Shown here piece after piece: positions 18,547 to 26,943 of a stretch of 64,000 nt of DNA. The position numbers and the translations under genes are program-made. The notes beneath the pieces are model-generated. The model made no database searches. It was not told the origin of the DNA and saw only the letters and a program-made list of their open reading frames with translations. The first letter of the stretch is position 1, and every line of letters starts with the position of its first letter. The stretch comes from Cupriavidus taiwanensis (GTDB taxonomy: Bacteria; Pseudomonadota; Gammaproteobacteria; Burkholderiales; Burkholderiaceae): contig NZ_LT976854.1 in assembly GCF_900249755.1 (NCBI RefSeq), positions 124,001-188,000 on the forward strand, read 5' to 3'.

Positions 18547-18643
18547 CGATCGTCAAGTACGCACCGCCATGTCCCGCTTCGCCGTTTGATCAGGCGTGGT
18601 CATGGCGGTGCCCCCGCAAGCAAACCATCCCTCCTCCCCACCC

Positions 18644-19531
18644 CTACCCCCGCAACATCCGCACCACCAGCGCAAACGCTGGCGACGGCTGCCGCCTGCT
18701 CGGATAGTACAAATGGTAGCCATTGAACTTCGGGCACCAGTCCTCCAGCACGCGCACCAGCCGGCCGGCTTCGATATGCGGCAGCAGCTCATCCTCGGGC
18801 AGCAGTGCGATGCCCAGCCCGGCCAGTGCGGCGTCCACCTGCGGCTGCGTGGTGTTGAAGATCAGCGGCCCGTCCACGCGCACGTTCACCTGGCGGCCGC
18901 GCCGCTCGAAGTTCCACACGTACAGCCCGCCCGAGGTGGGCATGCGCTGGTTGATGCAGCGGTGCGCCATCAGGTCTTGCGGGGTCTTCGGCGGCGGGTG
19001 GGCGGCGAAGTAGGTGGGCGATGCCACCACGGCCATGCGCAGCGGCGGGCCGATGGGCACGGCGATCATGTCCTTGTCGATGGTGTTGCCCAGGCGCACG
19101 CCGGCGTCGAAGCGGTCGGCGACGATGTCGCGGAAGCCGTAGTTGACGTCGAACTCGAGCTTGATGTCCGGATATTCGTGCAGCAGCGGTGCGAGCTTGG
19201 GCAGCAGGATGGTGTGCAGCACGTTGTCGCCGCAGGTGATGCGCACCGTGCCGGCGGGTTTGTCGCGCAAGGCGGTCAGGGCATCGAGCTCGGCCTCGAT
19301 TTCGTCGAAGCGGTGGCCGATGGCCTGCATCAGCCGTTCGCCGGCCGCGGTGGGCGAGACGCTGCGCGTGGTGCGCGTCAGCAGCCGGATCCGCAGCCGT
19401 TCCTCGAGGCCGCGCACGGCCTGGCTCAGCGCTGACTGCGTCACGCCCAGCGAGGCGGCGGCGCGCGTGAAGCTGCCTTCGCGCGCCACCGTCACGAAGG
19501 CGAGCAGGTCGTTGAGATTGCGTCGGACCAT
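18644..19531 (-). CDS. LysR-type transcriptional regulator
   Basis: A 295-residue LysR regulator. The winged helix (residues 1-65) reads LNDLLAFVTVAREGSFTRAAASLGVTQSALSQAVRGLE, and the effector domain follows. It is closest in style to the group with DVNYGFRDIVADRFDAGVRLG and a C-terminal CPKFNGYHLYYPSRRQPSPAF. It is divergent from the MFS exporter at 19761. An operator-like element lies 21 bases before its start, and a close copy lies before the molybdenum hydroxylase genes at 23792. The expected role is control of the exporter, of itself, and probably of the hydroxylase. Confidence 0.94.
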   Translation of the reverse strand: MVRRNLNDLLAFVTVAREGSFTRAAASLGVTQSALSQAVRGLEERLRIRLLTRTTRSVSPTAAGERLMQAIGHRFDEIEAELDALTALRDKPAGTVRITCGDNVLHTILLPKLAPLLHEYPDIKLEFDVNYGFRDIVADRFDAGVRLGNTIDKDMIAVPIGPPLRMAVVASPTYFAAHPPPKTPQDLMAHRCINQRMPTSGGLYVWNFERRGRQVNVRVDGPLIFNTTQPQVDAALAGLGIALLPEDELLPHIEAGRLVRVLEDWCPKFNGYHLYYPSRRQPSPAFALVVRMLRG

Positions 19532-19552
19532 GGGTCGGTCTCCATCGGCACA

Positions 19553-19582
19553 TTGATTAGCGCTACTTATATCCTCTTTAAG
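19553..19582. promoter_or_regulatory. LysR operator-like element between the LysR and MFS genes
   Basis: The 30-base stretch contains TTGATTAG at 19553-19560, the perfect palindrome TAGCGCTA at 19558-19565, CTTATA at 19566-19571 and TTAAG at 19578-19582. 23 of 30 positions match the element at 23897-23926. It lies between divergent genes, the usual place for a LysR site. Confidence 0.6.
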
Positions 19583-19760
19583 TACTCATTAGCTAGTCTC
19601 GCGCGCCGCCACGCGCGATGATGGCAGGGACGAAGAGGCCGGGACCGGGCCTCGCCATCGCCGACTCCGGCACATTTTCATTGCTCACTGCGCCTGCGAC
19701 ACGCCGCTCCGGACGATACCGGCGCGGTGTGGCTGGCGCATTCCGACCTTCCCGCACTGC

Positions 19761-20984
19761 ATGACAACCCGACTCTGTGACGCCCCCATGGGCGCGACCA
19801 TCCCTTCACACGACGCCGAACGCCAGCCCGCCCGCTGGGGCGGCGTCTTTGCGATGACGCTGTGCGTGTTCGCGCTGATCGCCTCGGAATTCATGCCGGT
19901 CAGCCTGCTGACGCCCATGGCCGCCGACCTGCATGTATCAGAAGGCATGGCCGGCCAGGGCATCGCGATCTCCGGCGCCTTTGCCGTGGTGACCAGCCTG
20001 TTTGTCGCCACGCTGGCCGGCGGCATGAACCGCAAGACGCTGCTGCTGGCGCTGACGGCGCTGATGGCGGTCTCCGGTGCGGTGATCGCGCTGGCGCCCA
20101 ACTACCTGACCTACATGGCGGGCCGTGCGCTGATCGGCGTGGTGGTCGGCGGCTTCTGGTCGATGTCGGCGGCAACGGCGATGCGGCTGGTGCCGGCCGG
20201 CCAGGTGCCGCGCGCGCTGGCGATCTTCAACGGCGGCAACGCGCTGGCGACGGTGGTGGCGGCACCGTTGGGCAGTTATCTCGGCGCGGTGATCGGCTGG
20301 CGCGGCGCGTTCTTCTGCCTGGTGCCGGTGGCGCTGGTCGCCTTCGCGTGGCAGTGGGTCAGCCTGCCGGCGATGCCGGTGGCTGCGCGCCGCAGCGGTT
20401 CGGGCAACGGCTTGCGGCTGTTGCGCCAGCCGCTGGTGGTGCTGGGCATGCTGGGTGCCAGCGTGTTCTTCATGGGGCAGTTCACGCTGTTCACCTATGT
20501 GCGGCCGTTTCTCGAGACGGTGACGCGGGTGGATGTGTCGGCGCTGTCGCTGATCCTGCTGCTGATCGGGGTCACGGGCTTTATCGGCACCATGGCCATC
20601 GGCGCGGCGCTCAGGCGCGGTTTCTACGCGACCATGATCGCCATACCGGTGTTGATGGCCGGGATTGCGCTGGCGCTGGTTGCCTTCGGCGGCCAGGCTG
20701 CCGCGGCGGTCGCGCTGCTGGGGATGTGGGGCCTGGTTGCCACCGCCGCTCCCGTGGGCTGGTGGGCGTGGATCGCCCGGACCTTCCCGGATGACGCCGA
20801 GGCCGGCGGCGGACTGCTGGTGGCGGTGGTCCAGCTTGCCATCGCGCTGGGTTCTACCGTGGGTGGCCTGCTGTTCGACCACAGCGGTTACCAAAGCACC
20901 TTCGTCGCCAGCGCGGCGCTGCTGGCGATCGCGGCATGGCTGACGTGGCTCACTGCGCGCGCCGCGGCGACGCGGGCACCCTGA
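19761..20984 (+). CDS. MFS exporter, NepI-like (DHA1 family)
   Basis: A 407-residue inner-membrane protein with about 12 hydrophobic segments. Several blocks agree with what I recall of the purine ribonucleoside exporter NepI: EFMPVSLLTPMAADL, GGFWSMSAATAMRLVP, FFMGQFTLFTYVRPF and APVGWWAWIARTFP. Drug:H+ antiporter 1 proteins export small molecules by proton antiport; the true substrate here is not known. A second ATG at 19788 could also be the start, and no strong ribosome site decides. It is divergent from a LysR gene, with a shared operator-like element, and convergent with the hydroxylase genes across a long hairpin. Confidence 0.92.
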   Translation: MTTRLCDAPMGATIPSHDAERQPARWGGVFAMTLCVFALIASEFMPVSLLTPMAADLHVSEGMAGQGIAISGAFAVVTSLFVATLAGGMNRKTLLLALTALMAVSGAVIALAPNYLTYMAGRALIGVVVGGFWSMSAATAMRLVPAGQVPRALAIFNGGNALATVVAAPLGSYLGAVIGWRGAFFCLVPVALVAFAWQWVSLPAMPVAARRSGSGNGLRLLRQPLVVLGMLGASVFFMGQFTLFTYVRPFLETVTRVDVSALSLILLLIGVTGFIGTMAIGAALRRGFYATMIAIPVLMAGIALALVAFGGQAAAAVALLGMWGLVATAAPVGWWAWIARTFPDDAEAGGGLLVAVVQLAIALGSTVGGLLFDHSGYQSTFVASAALLAIAAWLTWLTARAAATRAP

Positions 20985-20997
20985 CGCGCTGTGCGCA

Positions 20998-21027
20998 AAG
21001 GCGCCGCGACCCTGGCCGCGGCGCCTT
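20998..21027. terminator. Hairpin between convergent MFS and hydroxylase genes
   Basis: A perfect 11-bp inverted repeat, AAGGCGCCGCG (20998-21008) and CGCGGCGCCTT (21017-21027), with an 8-base loop, sits between the two stops. The A and T bases at the ends would give short U-tracts in both directions, so it is a plausible two-way terminator, though the T-runs are short. Confidence 0.55.
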
Positions 21028-21029
21028 CC

Positions 21030-23321
21030 CTATGCCACCTTGCGCACCGGCAGGCTGCGCACGCGCTTGCCGGTGGCGGCGAAGATCGCGTTGCACAACG
21101 CGGGTGCGACGGGCGGCACCGGCGGCTCGCCCACGCCGCCCGGCGGCAAATCGTGGTTGTCGTTGACCAGGTGGGTGCGGATCACGCGCGGTGAGGCATG
21201 GTGGCGCAGCACTTCGTAGTCGTGGAAGTTGCTCTGCACCACGCGGCCCTTGTCGAAGGCGATCTCGCTCGCCAGCGCCAGGCTCAGGCCCATGACGGCG
21301 CCGCCTTCCATCTGCGCGCGGATGCGGTCGGGGTGGATCTGCGGGCCGCAGTCCATCGCCATGTCCACTGACACCACGCGCACCTCGCCCTTCGCATCGA
21401 CGGCCACCTCGACCACCGTGGCGGTGTAGCTCATGAAGCTGTAGCAGAACGCCAGCCCCAGCCCGTGCCCCTTGGGCAGTTTGCGGCCCCAGCCCGCGCC
21501 GCGCGTGGCGGCCTCGATCACGCCGCGCAGGCGGCCGGTGTCATACGGATAGCGTTCGGGCGATTCGGTGTAGTTCCAGGTATCGGCCAGCGTGCCGGGG
21601 TCGATCTTGCGCGCGGGTCCGATCAGGTCCAGCGCAAACTGCCGGTGGTCCTTGCCGGCGCGGTGCGCCAGCTCGGCGATAAAGCACTGCGCCGCGAACG
21701 CGTGCGGGATATTGGCCACCGAGCGGAACCAGCCGATGCGCGCATGCGCCGGCACTTCGGCGGTTTCCACGCGCACGTTGTCGATGCGGTAGGGCATGTT
21801 GATTGCCGACATGGCCGACTCGAACATCTGCTGGCCCTTCGCGCCCTCGGTGAACAGCGAGGCGATGGTCGGCGCGGCGCTGCGGTGCAGCCAGGACCTG
21901 ACCTGTCCCTGCTTGTCGATGACGGCCTCGAGCCGCTCGGCCGAGACGGTGTGCAGGTAGTCGTGGTGAATGTCGTCGTCGCGCGTCCATACCAGCTTGA
22001 CCGGCGTGCCCTCGGGCATTGCCTGCGCGACGATGGCGGCCTCGTCGACAAAGTCCGGCTTGGACTTGCGGCCAAAGCCGCCGCCGAGCAGCAGCACGTT
22101 GACCCTGACGTTGCCGGGTTTGAGTTCCAGGCGCCTGGCCACGGCGGTCTGCGCGGCAACCGGGTTCTGGATCGAGGTCCAGACTTCGGCGCTGCCGCCA
22201 CGGATGCGCACGGTCGCCACCGGCGGCTCCATCGATGCATGGGCCAGGTGCGGCACGTAGTAGTCGGCGGCAAGGCGCTCGGCCGGCGGCGCCTTGTCCC
22301 AGGCCTGCTGCGCATCACCGTGGTTGCGCATCATTTTGCCCGGCACGCGCGAAGCCGCCTCGAGCGTTTGGCGATACGCCGCGGAATCGTAGCTGCCGTT
22401 GGGGCCGTCGTCCCATTCGATCTCCAGCGCGGCGCGGCCCTGCATGGCCGCCCAGGTATTGCGCGCGACCACCGCGACGCCGCCCAGCGGCTGGAATGCC
22501 GGCGCGCCCTGGAAGGCGGGAATCTCCACCACCTTCAAAACACCCGGCAGCGCCAGCGCCTTGCGGCTGTCCAGCCGGCGCAGCTTGCCGCCTACCACGG
22601 GCGGGCGCGCCACCACGGCGTAGACCATGCCCGGCAGGCGCAGGTCCATGCCGTAGACGGCGCGGCCGGTGCCGATGGCTTGCTGGTCGACCGGCCGCAC
22701 CGCGTTCTTGCCGATATAGCGGAAGCCGCTGCGGGGCTTGAGCTTCAGTGCTTCGCCCTTGGGTACCGGCTGCCGGGCCGCGTCGGCCGCCAGTTCGCCA
22801 TAGCCCAGGCGGCGCCCGCTGGGCTGGTGCACCACTGCGTGATCGATGGCCCTGACTTCGGACACGGGCACCGACCAGCGCGCCGCGGCAGCGGCCTCCA
22901 GCATCTGGCGGGCCGCCGCTCCGACGCGCCGCATCGGCATCAGGAAATGCCGCACGCTGCGCGAGCCGTCGACGTTCTGGTTGCCGTAGCGGGTCTCGTC
23001 GGCCTCGGCCTGAACCACCTTGACGCGCTCCCAGCGCGCCTCCATCTCGTCGGCCACCACCATCGGCAGGCTGGTGCGCACGCCGGTGCCCATCTCGGCG
23101 CGATGGGCGACGATGGTGACGGTACCGTCGGCGGCGATCGAGACGAATGCCAGCGGATCGTCGACGGTCCCGCCTGGCATGGAGTCGGCGCCGAATTTTT
23201 TTGGCGTCGGATCGGCGGCCCGGGCCATGGTCACCAGGCCACCGCTGGTCACGGCCAGTGTCATCAGGCCAAGGCTGCCGCGCAGGAAGCCGCGGCGCGA
23301 AAGCTGAGCGATCCCGGTCAT
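21030..23321 (-). CDS. Molybdopterin-binding subunit of a xanthine-dehydrogenase-family oxidase (IorB-like)
   Basis: A 763-residue large subunit of a two-component molybdenum hydroxylase, of the isoquinoline 1-oxidoreductase/aldehyde dehydrogenase type. It starts with a near-perfect Tat signal, SRRGFLRGSLGLMTLAVTSGG, so the folded enzyme is probably exported. Family blocks include TIVAHRAEMGTGVRTSLPMV and LLGGGFGRK in the middle. PPGGVGEPPVPPVAPALCNA near the end holds the expected catalytic glutamate. It directly follows the iron-sulfur subunit on the same strand. There is no FAD subunit, so electrons likely go to a cytochrome, none of which is encoded here. The substrate is unknown. Confidence 0.92.
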   Translation of the reverse strand: MTGIAQLSRRGFLRGSLGLMTLAVTSGGLVTMARAADPTPKKFGADSMPGGTVDDPLAFVSIAADGTVTIVAHRAEMGTGVRTSLPMVVADEMEARWERVKVVQAEADETRYGNQNVDGSRSVRHFLMPMRRVGAAARQMLEAAAAARWSVPVSEVRAIDHAVVHQPSGRRLGYGELAADAARQPVPKGEALKLKPRSGFRYIGKNAVRPVDQQAIGTGRAVYGMDLRLPGMVYAVVARPPVVGGKLRRLDSRKALALPGVLKVVEIPAFQGAPAFQPLGGVAVVARNTWAAMQGRAALEIEWDDGPNGSYDSAAYRQTLEAASRVPGKMMRNHGDAQQAWDKAPPAERLAADYYVPHLAHASMEPPVATVRIRGGSAEVWTSIQNPVAAQTAVARRLELKPGNVRVNVLLLGGGFGRKSKPDFVDEAAIVAQAMPEGTPVKLVWTRDDDIHHDYLHTVSAERLEAVIDKQGQVRSWLHRSAAPTIASLFTEGAKGQQMFESAMSAINMPYRIDNVRVETAEVPAHARIGWFRSVANIPHAFAAQCFIAELAHRAGKDHRQFALDLIGPARKIDPGTLADTWNYTESPERYPYDTGRLRGVIEAATRGAGWGRKLPKGHGLGLAFCYSFMSYTATVVEVAVDAKGEVRVVSVDMAMDCGPQIHPDRIRAQMEGGAVMGLSLALASEIAFDKGRVVQSNFHDYEVLRHHASPRVIRTHLVNDNHDLPPGGVGEPPVPPVAPALCNAIFAATGKRVRSLPVRKVA

Positions 23322-23792
23322 TTACTTGCCTCCCTGCGCCAGGCGGCTGGCCGCCTGCCGGATCGCGGCGCGGATGCGCGGATAGGTGCCGCAGCGGCAG
23401 ATGTTGCCGCTCATGGCTTCATCGATCTGCCGCTCGCTCGGCGCCGGCGTGGTCTTGAGCAGGCTGACCGCCGCCATGATCTGCCCGGCCTGGCAGTAGC
23501 CGCACTGGGCCACGTTATGCTGGATCCACGCCTGCTGCACCGCCTGGCCCACGCGGTCAGCTTCCATGCCTTCGATGGTTGCGACGGAGCGCCCCGTGAC
23601 GGCGGACACCGGTGTCACGCAGGCGCGGATCGCGGTGCCGTCGACATGTACCGTGCAGGCGCCGCACAGCGCCATGCCGCAGCCGAACTTGGTGCCGGTC
23701 ATGCCGAGTTCATCGCGCAATGCCCACAGCAGCGGCATCTCGTCGGGAACGTCGACGTCCCTGGGCTGGCCATTGAGCTGGAATTTTGTCAT
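23322..23792 (-). CDS. [2Fe-2S] subunit of the molybdenum hydroxylase (IorA-like)
   Basis: A 156-residue iron-sulfur subunit carrying two 2Fe-2S clusters. The plant-ferredoxin-type ligands are in [18 protein letters not shown] plus a later cysteine in RACVTP. The second cluster is bound by CGYCQAG and [13 protein letters not shown]. It transfers electrons from the molybdenum centre of the partner subunit at 21030-23321, whose start is adjacent. The ORF is open 23 codons further, but AAGGAG about 7 bases before ATG 23792 settles the start. It has no export signal of its own, so it would be carried out with the Tat-bearing partner. Confidence 0.94.
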   Translation of the reverse strand: MTKFQLNGQPRDVDVPDEMPLLWALRDELGMTGTKFGCGMALCGACTVHVDGTAIRACVTPVSAVTGRSVATIEGMEADRVGQAVQQAWIQHNVAQCGYCQAGQIMAAVSLLKTTPAPSERQIDEAMSGNICRCGTYPRIRAAIRQAASRLAQGGK

Positions 23793-23896
23793 GGGGGACT
23801 CCTTGTGAAGACCATGGCACGGGGCGCATGCCAATGCGCGCGCATTCGCGGCGCGGGTCATAAGGCCATCATTGTCGTCAAGTTTGCCGTGCCTGA

Positions 23897-23926
23897 TTGA
23901 TTAGTGCAGCTTATAAGCCCATTAAG
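23897..23926. promoter_or_regulatory. Second copy of the LysR operator-like element
   Basis: The 30 bases begin TTGATTAGTGC, contain the perfect palindrome GCTTATAAGC (23909-23918) and end ATTAAG. It lies 105 bases before the start of the iron-sulfur subunit gene, in the same orientation to that gene as the 19553 copy has to lysR. It overlaps the stop of the diguanylate cyclase gene by a few bases. Confidence 0.55.
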
Positions 23927-25658
23927 CTTGCCCGCGTGATGCGCCGGCGCTGTCCTGCTGATGCGCCACCACCCGGTTGCGGCCGTTGGCTTTGGCTTCA
24001 TACAGGCGCTGGTCAGCGGCCCTCAGCAATGCATCGAGGTTGCCCGGAGCACCTGGTTCGATTCCGGCCACGCCGAACGAGGCGGTAAAGCGAATCGGCT
24101 CGTTACTGCCCGCATCGGGCGCCGGTTCGCAACTCAGGGTTTCCAGCCGCTGCCGCAGGTGCTCGGCCACCGCGGCGGCATCGTCGACGCCGGTGCCAGG
24201 CAGCAATACCGCGAACTCCTCGCCGCCGAGCCGCGCGGGCAGGTCGTCCTTGCGCACGCCGCTGCGCAGCGCGGCAGCCACCGCGCGCAGCACCACGTCG
24301 CCGCTGGCATGGCCCCAGCGATCGTTGATGGACTTGAAGTGGTCGATGTCCAGCATGACCACGGCGATCGGCCGTGGCTCCGCGGTGCAGCGCGCGGACT
24401 CCGCCGCGAACCGCGCGGCAAAGACGCGGCGGTTGGCCAGGCCGGTCAGTGCGTCGGTCTCGGCGAGCGTGCGCAGCGCCTCGCCACGCGCCAGATAGTG
24501 CCGGAACAGGCTGTGGACCACGGCAAGCGTGGCACAGAGCAGAATGCCCAGCGCCGCCGCGCCCGCGCCAATGACCCCGCTCAGCCGTGCCGCGCTGGCC
24601 AGCCACAACTGGTTCACCGGAATCTCGTCGACCATCGCGAGGCCGCCCTCGCGCAGGCGGCGGAACATCAGGTCGCTGCCGCCCGCGTCGTTCAGCAGGC
24701 CGGCTTCGGCGTGGAAGACCGCGTCCAGCGTGGCGGCGGGCCAGGGCCCGGAGAGCGCCGCCTGCATGGTTTCGCCGGCACGCACGTTGCGCGCGCTGGC
24801 GCCGATCAGCCGGCCTTCGCGATCGACCAGGTAGCTGCTGGCCTCGTGGAAGGGCGCGCTGCTGAGCTGGTCGTCGAGCGTGCGCTGGGGCAGCTCGAGT
24901 ATCGCTACGCCCCGGACATCCCCGTCGGCATAGACCGGCACGCTCAGGAACAGAGAGACCTGGTTGCGCTCGGCACTGGCCGGGGCGATGCGCCATTGCA
25001 CGCGCCGGCCGGGATTGCGCGAGGGCAGGCTGTCATGGAAGTAGGGCGCGGCCGCCAGGCGCTGCACGGCGGACACGACGTTCGCTTCCGGGATCGAAGG
25101 GTAGGCCGCCAGCACGCCGTTGCGCGAGACATAGGCCATGCGCCGCCGTATCCCGGAATCCTGCGGCGCCGCGCTTAGCAGATGGCTGAGCGCGCGCGCC
25201 ACGACCACGTCGGCCTCGAGCCGCGCTGGGTTCCGGGCGAAGCCGTCCAGGCCGCGCAGCGCCGCGGCGCTGACGCCGTAGACCGCGGCCGCGTCATGCG
25301 CGGGCACCGGCCACACCGGCTCGTCGCGGCGCGCCAGCGCGGCACGCAGGCCTGCATCCGGCTTGCCAGGCGCCGTCGCCTGGATTTGCAGCAGGTGCTC
25401 GGCGACGTTTCGCACGCCGAGCAGGCGCTCGGCCTCGCGTTGCAGCAACGCATCGATGCTTTGCGCGCGCACCGCCTGCATATGCCGCAGCGATTCGATC
25501 TCGCGGCCCTGCGACAGCTGAAGCCCGCGCCAGAGCAGCAGCAACAGCAGCATGACGGACAGCGAGAACGACACCAGCACGAAGCGGTGCGGCCGCCTGG
25601 CAAGCAGCCGCCAGGCCTGGCCGGACCAGCGATGCAGCGTCGGGAACCGTTGGGTCAT
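23922..25658 (-). CDS. Membrane-bound diguanylate cyclase (GGDEF)
   Basis: A 578-residue inner-membrane enzyme making cyclic di-GMP from two GTP. A first membrane segment lies at about residues 27-45 (VLVSFSLSVMLLLLLLWRG). A periplasmic sensor domain of about 290 residues follows, then a second segment (GVIGAGAAALGILLCATLAV, about 350-370) and the GGDEF domain. The active-site motif is GGEEF in ARLGGEEFAVLLPG. An inhibitory I-site RKDD (RxxD) stands five residues before it, so product feedback is expected. There is no EAL domain. It is the last gene of a three-gene unit with an MscS channel and an unknown membrane protein, which suggests envelope or osmotic sensing. Confidence 0.95.
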   Translation of the reverse strand: MTQRFPTLHRWSGQAWRLLARRPHRFVLVSFSLSVMLLLLLLWRGLQLSQGREIESLRHMQAVRAQSIDALLQREAERLLGVRNVAEHLLQIQATAPGKPDAGLRAALARRDEPVWPVPAHDAAAVYGVSAAALRGLDGFARNPARLEADVVVARALSHLLSAAPQDSGIRRRMAYVSRNGVLAAYPSIPEANVVSAVQRLAAAPYFHDSLPSRNPGRRVQWRIAPASAERNQVSLFLSVPVYADGDVRGVAILELPQRTLDDQLSSAPFHEASSYLVDREGRLIGASARNVRAGETMQAALSGPWPAATLDAVFHAEAGLLNDAGGSDLMFRRLREGGLAMVDEIPVNQLWLASAARLSGVIGAGAAALGILLCATLAVVHSLFRHYLARGEALRTLAETDALTGLANRRVFAARFAAESARCTAEPRPIAVVMLDIDHFKSINDRWGHASGDVVLRAVAAALRSGVRKDDLPARLGGEEFAVLLPGTGVDDAAAVAEHLRQRLETLSCEPAPDAGSNEPIRFTASFGVAGIEPGAPGNLDALLRAADQRLYEAKANGRNRVVAHQQDSAGASRGQA

Positions 25659-25674
25659 GATGGCGGGTCCCCGT

Positions 25675-26877
25675 CTACAGCAACGTCATCAGCAGCTTGC
25701 CCAGCGTGGACTTCAGCGGCAGTTGCGACGACGCCAGCATCAGCATCGGCAGCGCCGCGGGCAGCGCGGTGGCCAGTAGCGCGCGCTTGTCGACCAGCGA
25801 GCTGCGCATGCCGGCCACGGCAGCGTAGATGGCATGCGTGTCCGCGACCGGCCCCAGTTCCGGCGCATCCAGCAGCGGATCGTCGGCCTGCCCGGGTTCG
25901 CCGTGGATCCAGCGGCGGTCCACCTTGCGGTTGTGCTCGGCCAGCAGCGCGCCGTAGTCCAGCAAGGCCCATTTGCGCGTCCTGGCCAGCAGCGGCACGA
26001 AGCCGAACATGGGCAGCAGCGTGACCAGCGTCAGCACCAGCACCAGCGTGCCCATCTGCGGGTAGAGCGACGGAATGGCGACGCCGTGGTACATCACCTC
26101 GTGCGCCCAGGCCGCGGCCATCACCGCGGACACCGCAAACGAGAACGGCGCGAAGATGAACTGGACCCGGTTCAGGAACGACAGGCCGCCGACCCGGTCG
26201 GGATGGGTGGGGACCAGGCGCAGCGGCAGCCGGGCAATGCGCGTCAGCACGATGGCGGTCAGCAGCAGCCGCCACAGCCATGCCAGCAGCAGCACGTTGA
26301 AGAGCGGCCGCGACACCAGCAGGAACCACCACGTCGCAAAGCCCGTGGCGCCGCCAAGGTCGCCCCAGCCGATCTCGTCGCGATTGGGCGCTACCGATAC
26401 CGCCAGGGTCCAGCCGAGCACCAGCCCGCCGATGATGACCCACGGGTAGGTGCGATCGCGCAGCTTGGCGGCCCCCTCGACGATTTCGCGGAAGCGCGGG
26501 GCCAGCGCCTCGTCGACCAGCCCGCTGCGCGTGAACTGCCGCAGGCACAGCGGCACCACACCGTGTGCGATGCCCTCGGCGAGGATCAGCAGCGGAATGC
26601 CGATGAGGCAGCGCACATGGATGGCGTAATGGCCGAACAGGGATTCGCCCCCCTGCCCGGTAACGCGGCCATGGACGACGGCCCAGACCACCAGCGGCAG
26701 CCACGCGACCATGCTGTAGCACAGCGCGCGCCTGGCCACGCCAAGGCCGCCGGCGGGGATCAGCCCGAGGCGCCGTTGCAGCCGGTACAGCACGTCGTCG
26801 CGCACCAGCGAGAAGCCCTCGGCATGGGTCTCGCGGCCGATGCCAGCATCCTCTGCATTGCGGTATGCCCGGTTCAT
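25675..26877 (-). CDS. Uncharacterised multi-pass membrane protein
   Basis: The 400-residue product is an inner-membrane protein that I do not recognise by name. Five to seven hydrophobic segments are visible, for example CYSMVAWLPLVVWAVV, IGIPLLILAEGIAHGVV, YPWVIIGGLVLGWTLAV, GTLVLVLTLVTLLPMFGFV and LLATALPAALPMLMLAS. A soluble, charged stretch (about residues 305-350, ALLAEHNRKVDRRWIHG) lies between the last two. It is 66 bases after the MscS channel gene and 16 bases before the diguanylate cyclase gene, so the three are probably co-transcribed. A role alongside the channel or as an input for the cyclase is possible but not shown. Confidence 0.85.
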   Translation of the reverse strand: MNRAYRNAEDAGIGRETHAEGFSLVRDDVLYRLQRRLGLIPAGGLGVARRALCYSMVAWLPLVVWAVVHGRVTGQGGESLFGHYAIHVRCLIGIPLLILAEGIAHGVVPLCLRQFTRSGLVDEALAPRFREIVEGAAKLRDRTYPWVIIGGLVLGWTLAVSVAPNRDEIGWGDLGGATGFATWWFLLVSRPLFNVLLLAWLWRLLLTAIVLTRIARLPLRLVPTHPDRVGGLSFLNRVQFIFAPFSFAVSAVMAAAWAHEVMYHGVAIPSLYPQMGTLVLVLTLVTLLPMFGFVPLLARTRKWALLDYGALLAEHNRKVDRRWIHGEPGQADDPLLDAPELGPVADTHAIYAAVAGMRSSLVDKRALLATALPAALPMLMLASSQLPLKSTLGKLLMTLL

Positions 26878-26943
26878 GACCGCTCCTTGGTGATTGCGGG
26901 CATGGCCCGCACCGATGCGTGTTCGCCGCGGCGCGCGGGCGCT

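Noticed and set aside
23922..23926. Diguanylate cyclase stop overlapping the LysR-like element as evidence against the operator
   Set aside because: The overlap is only a few bases at the gene's last codon, and the two copies match well outside it, so the operator call was kept.
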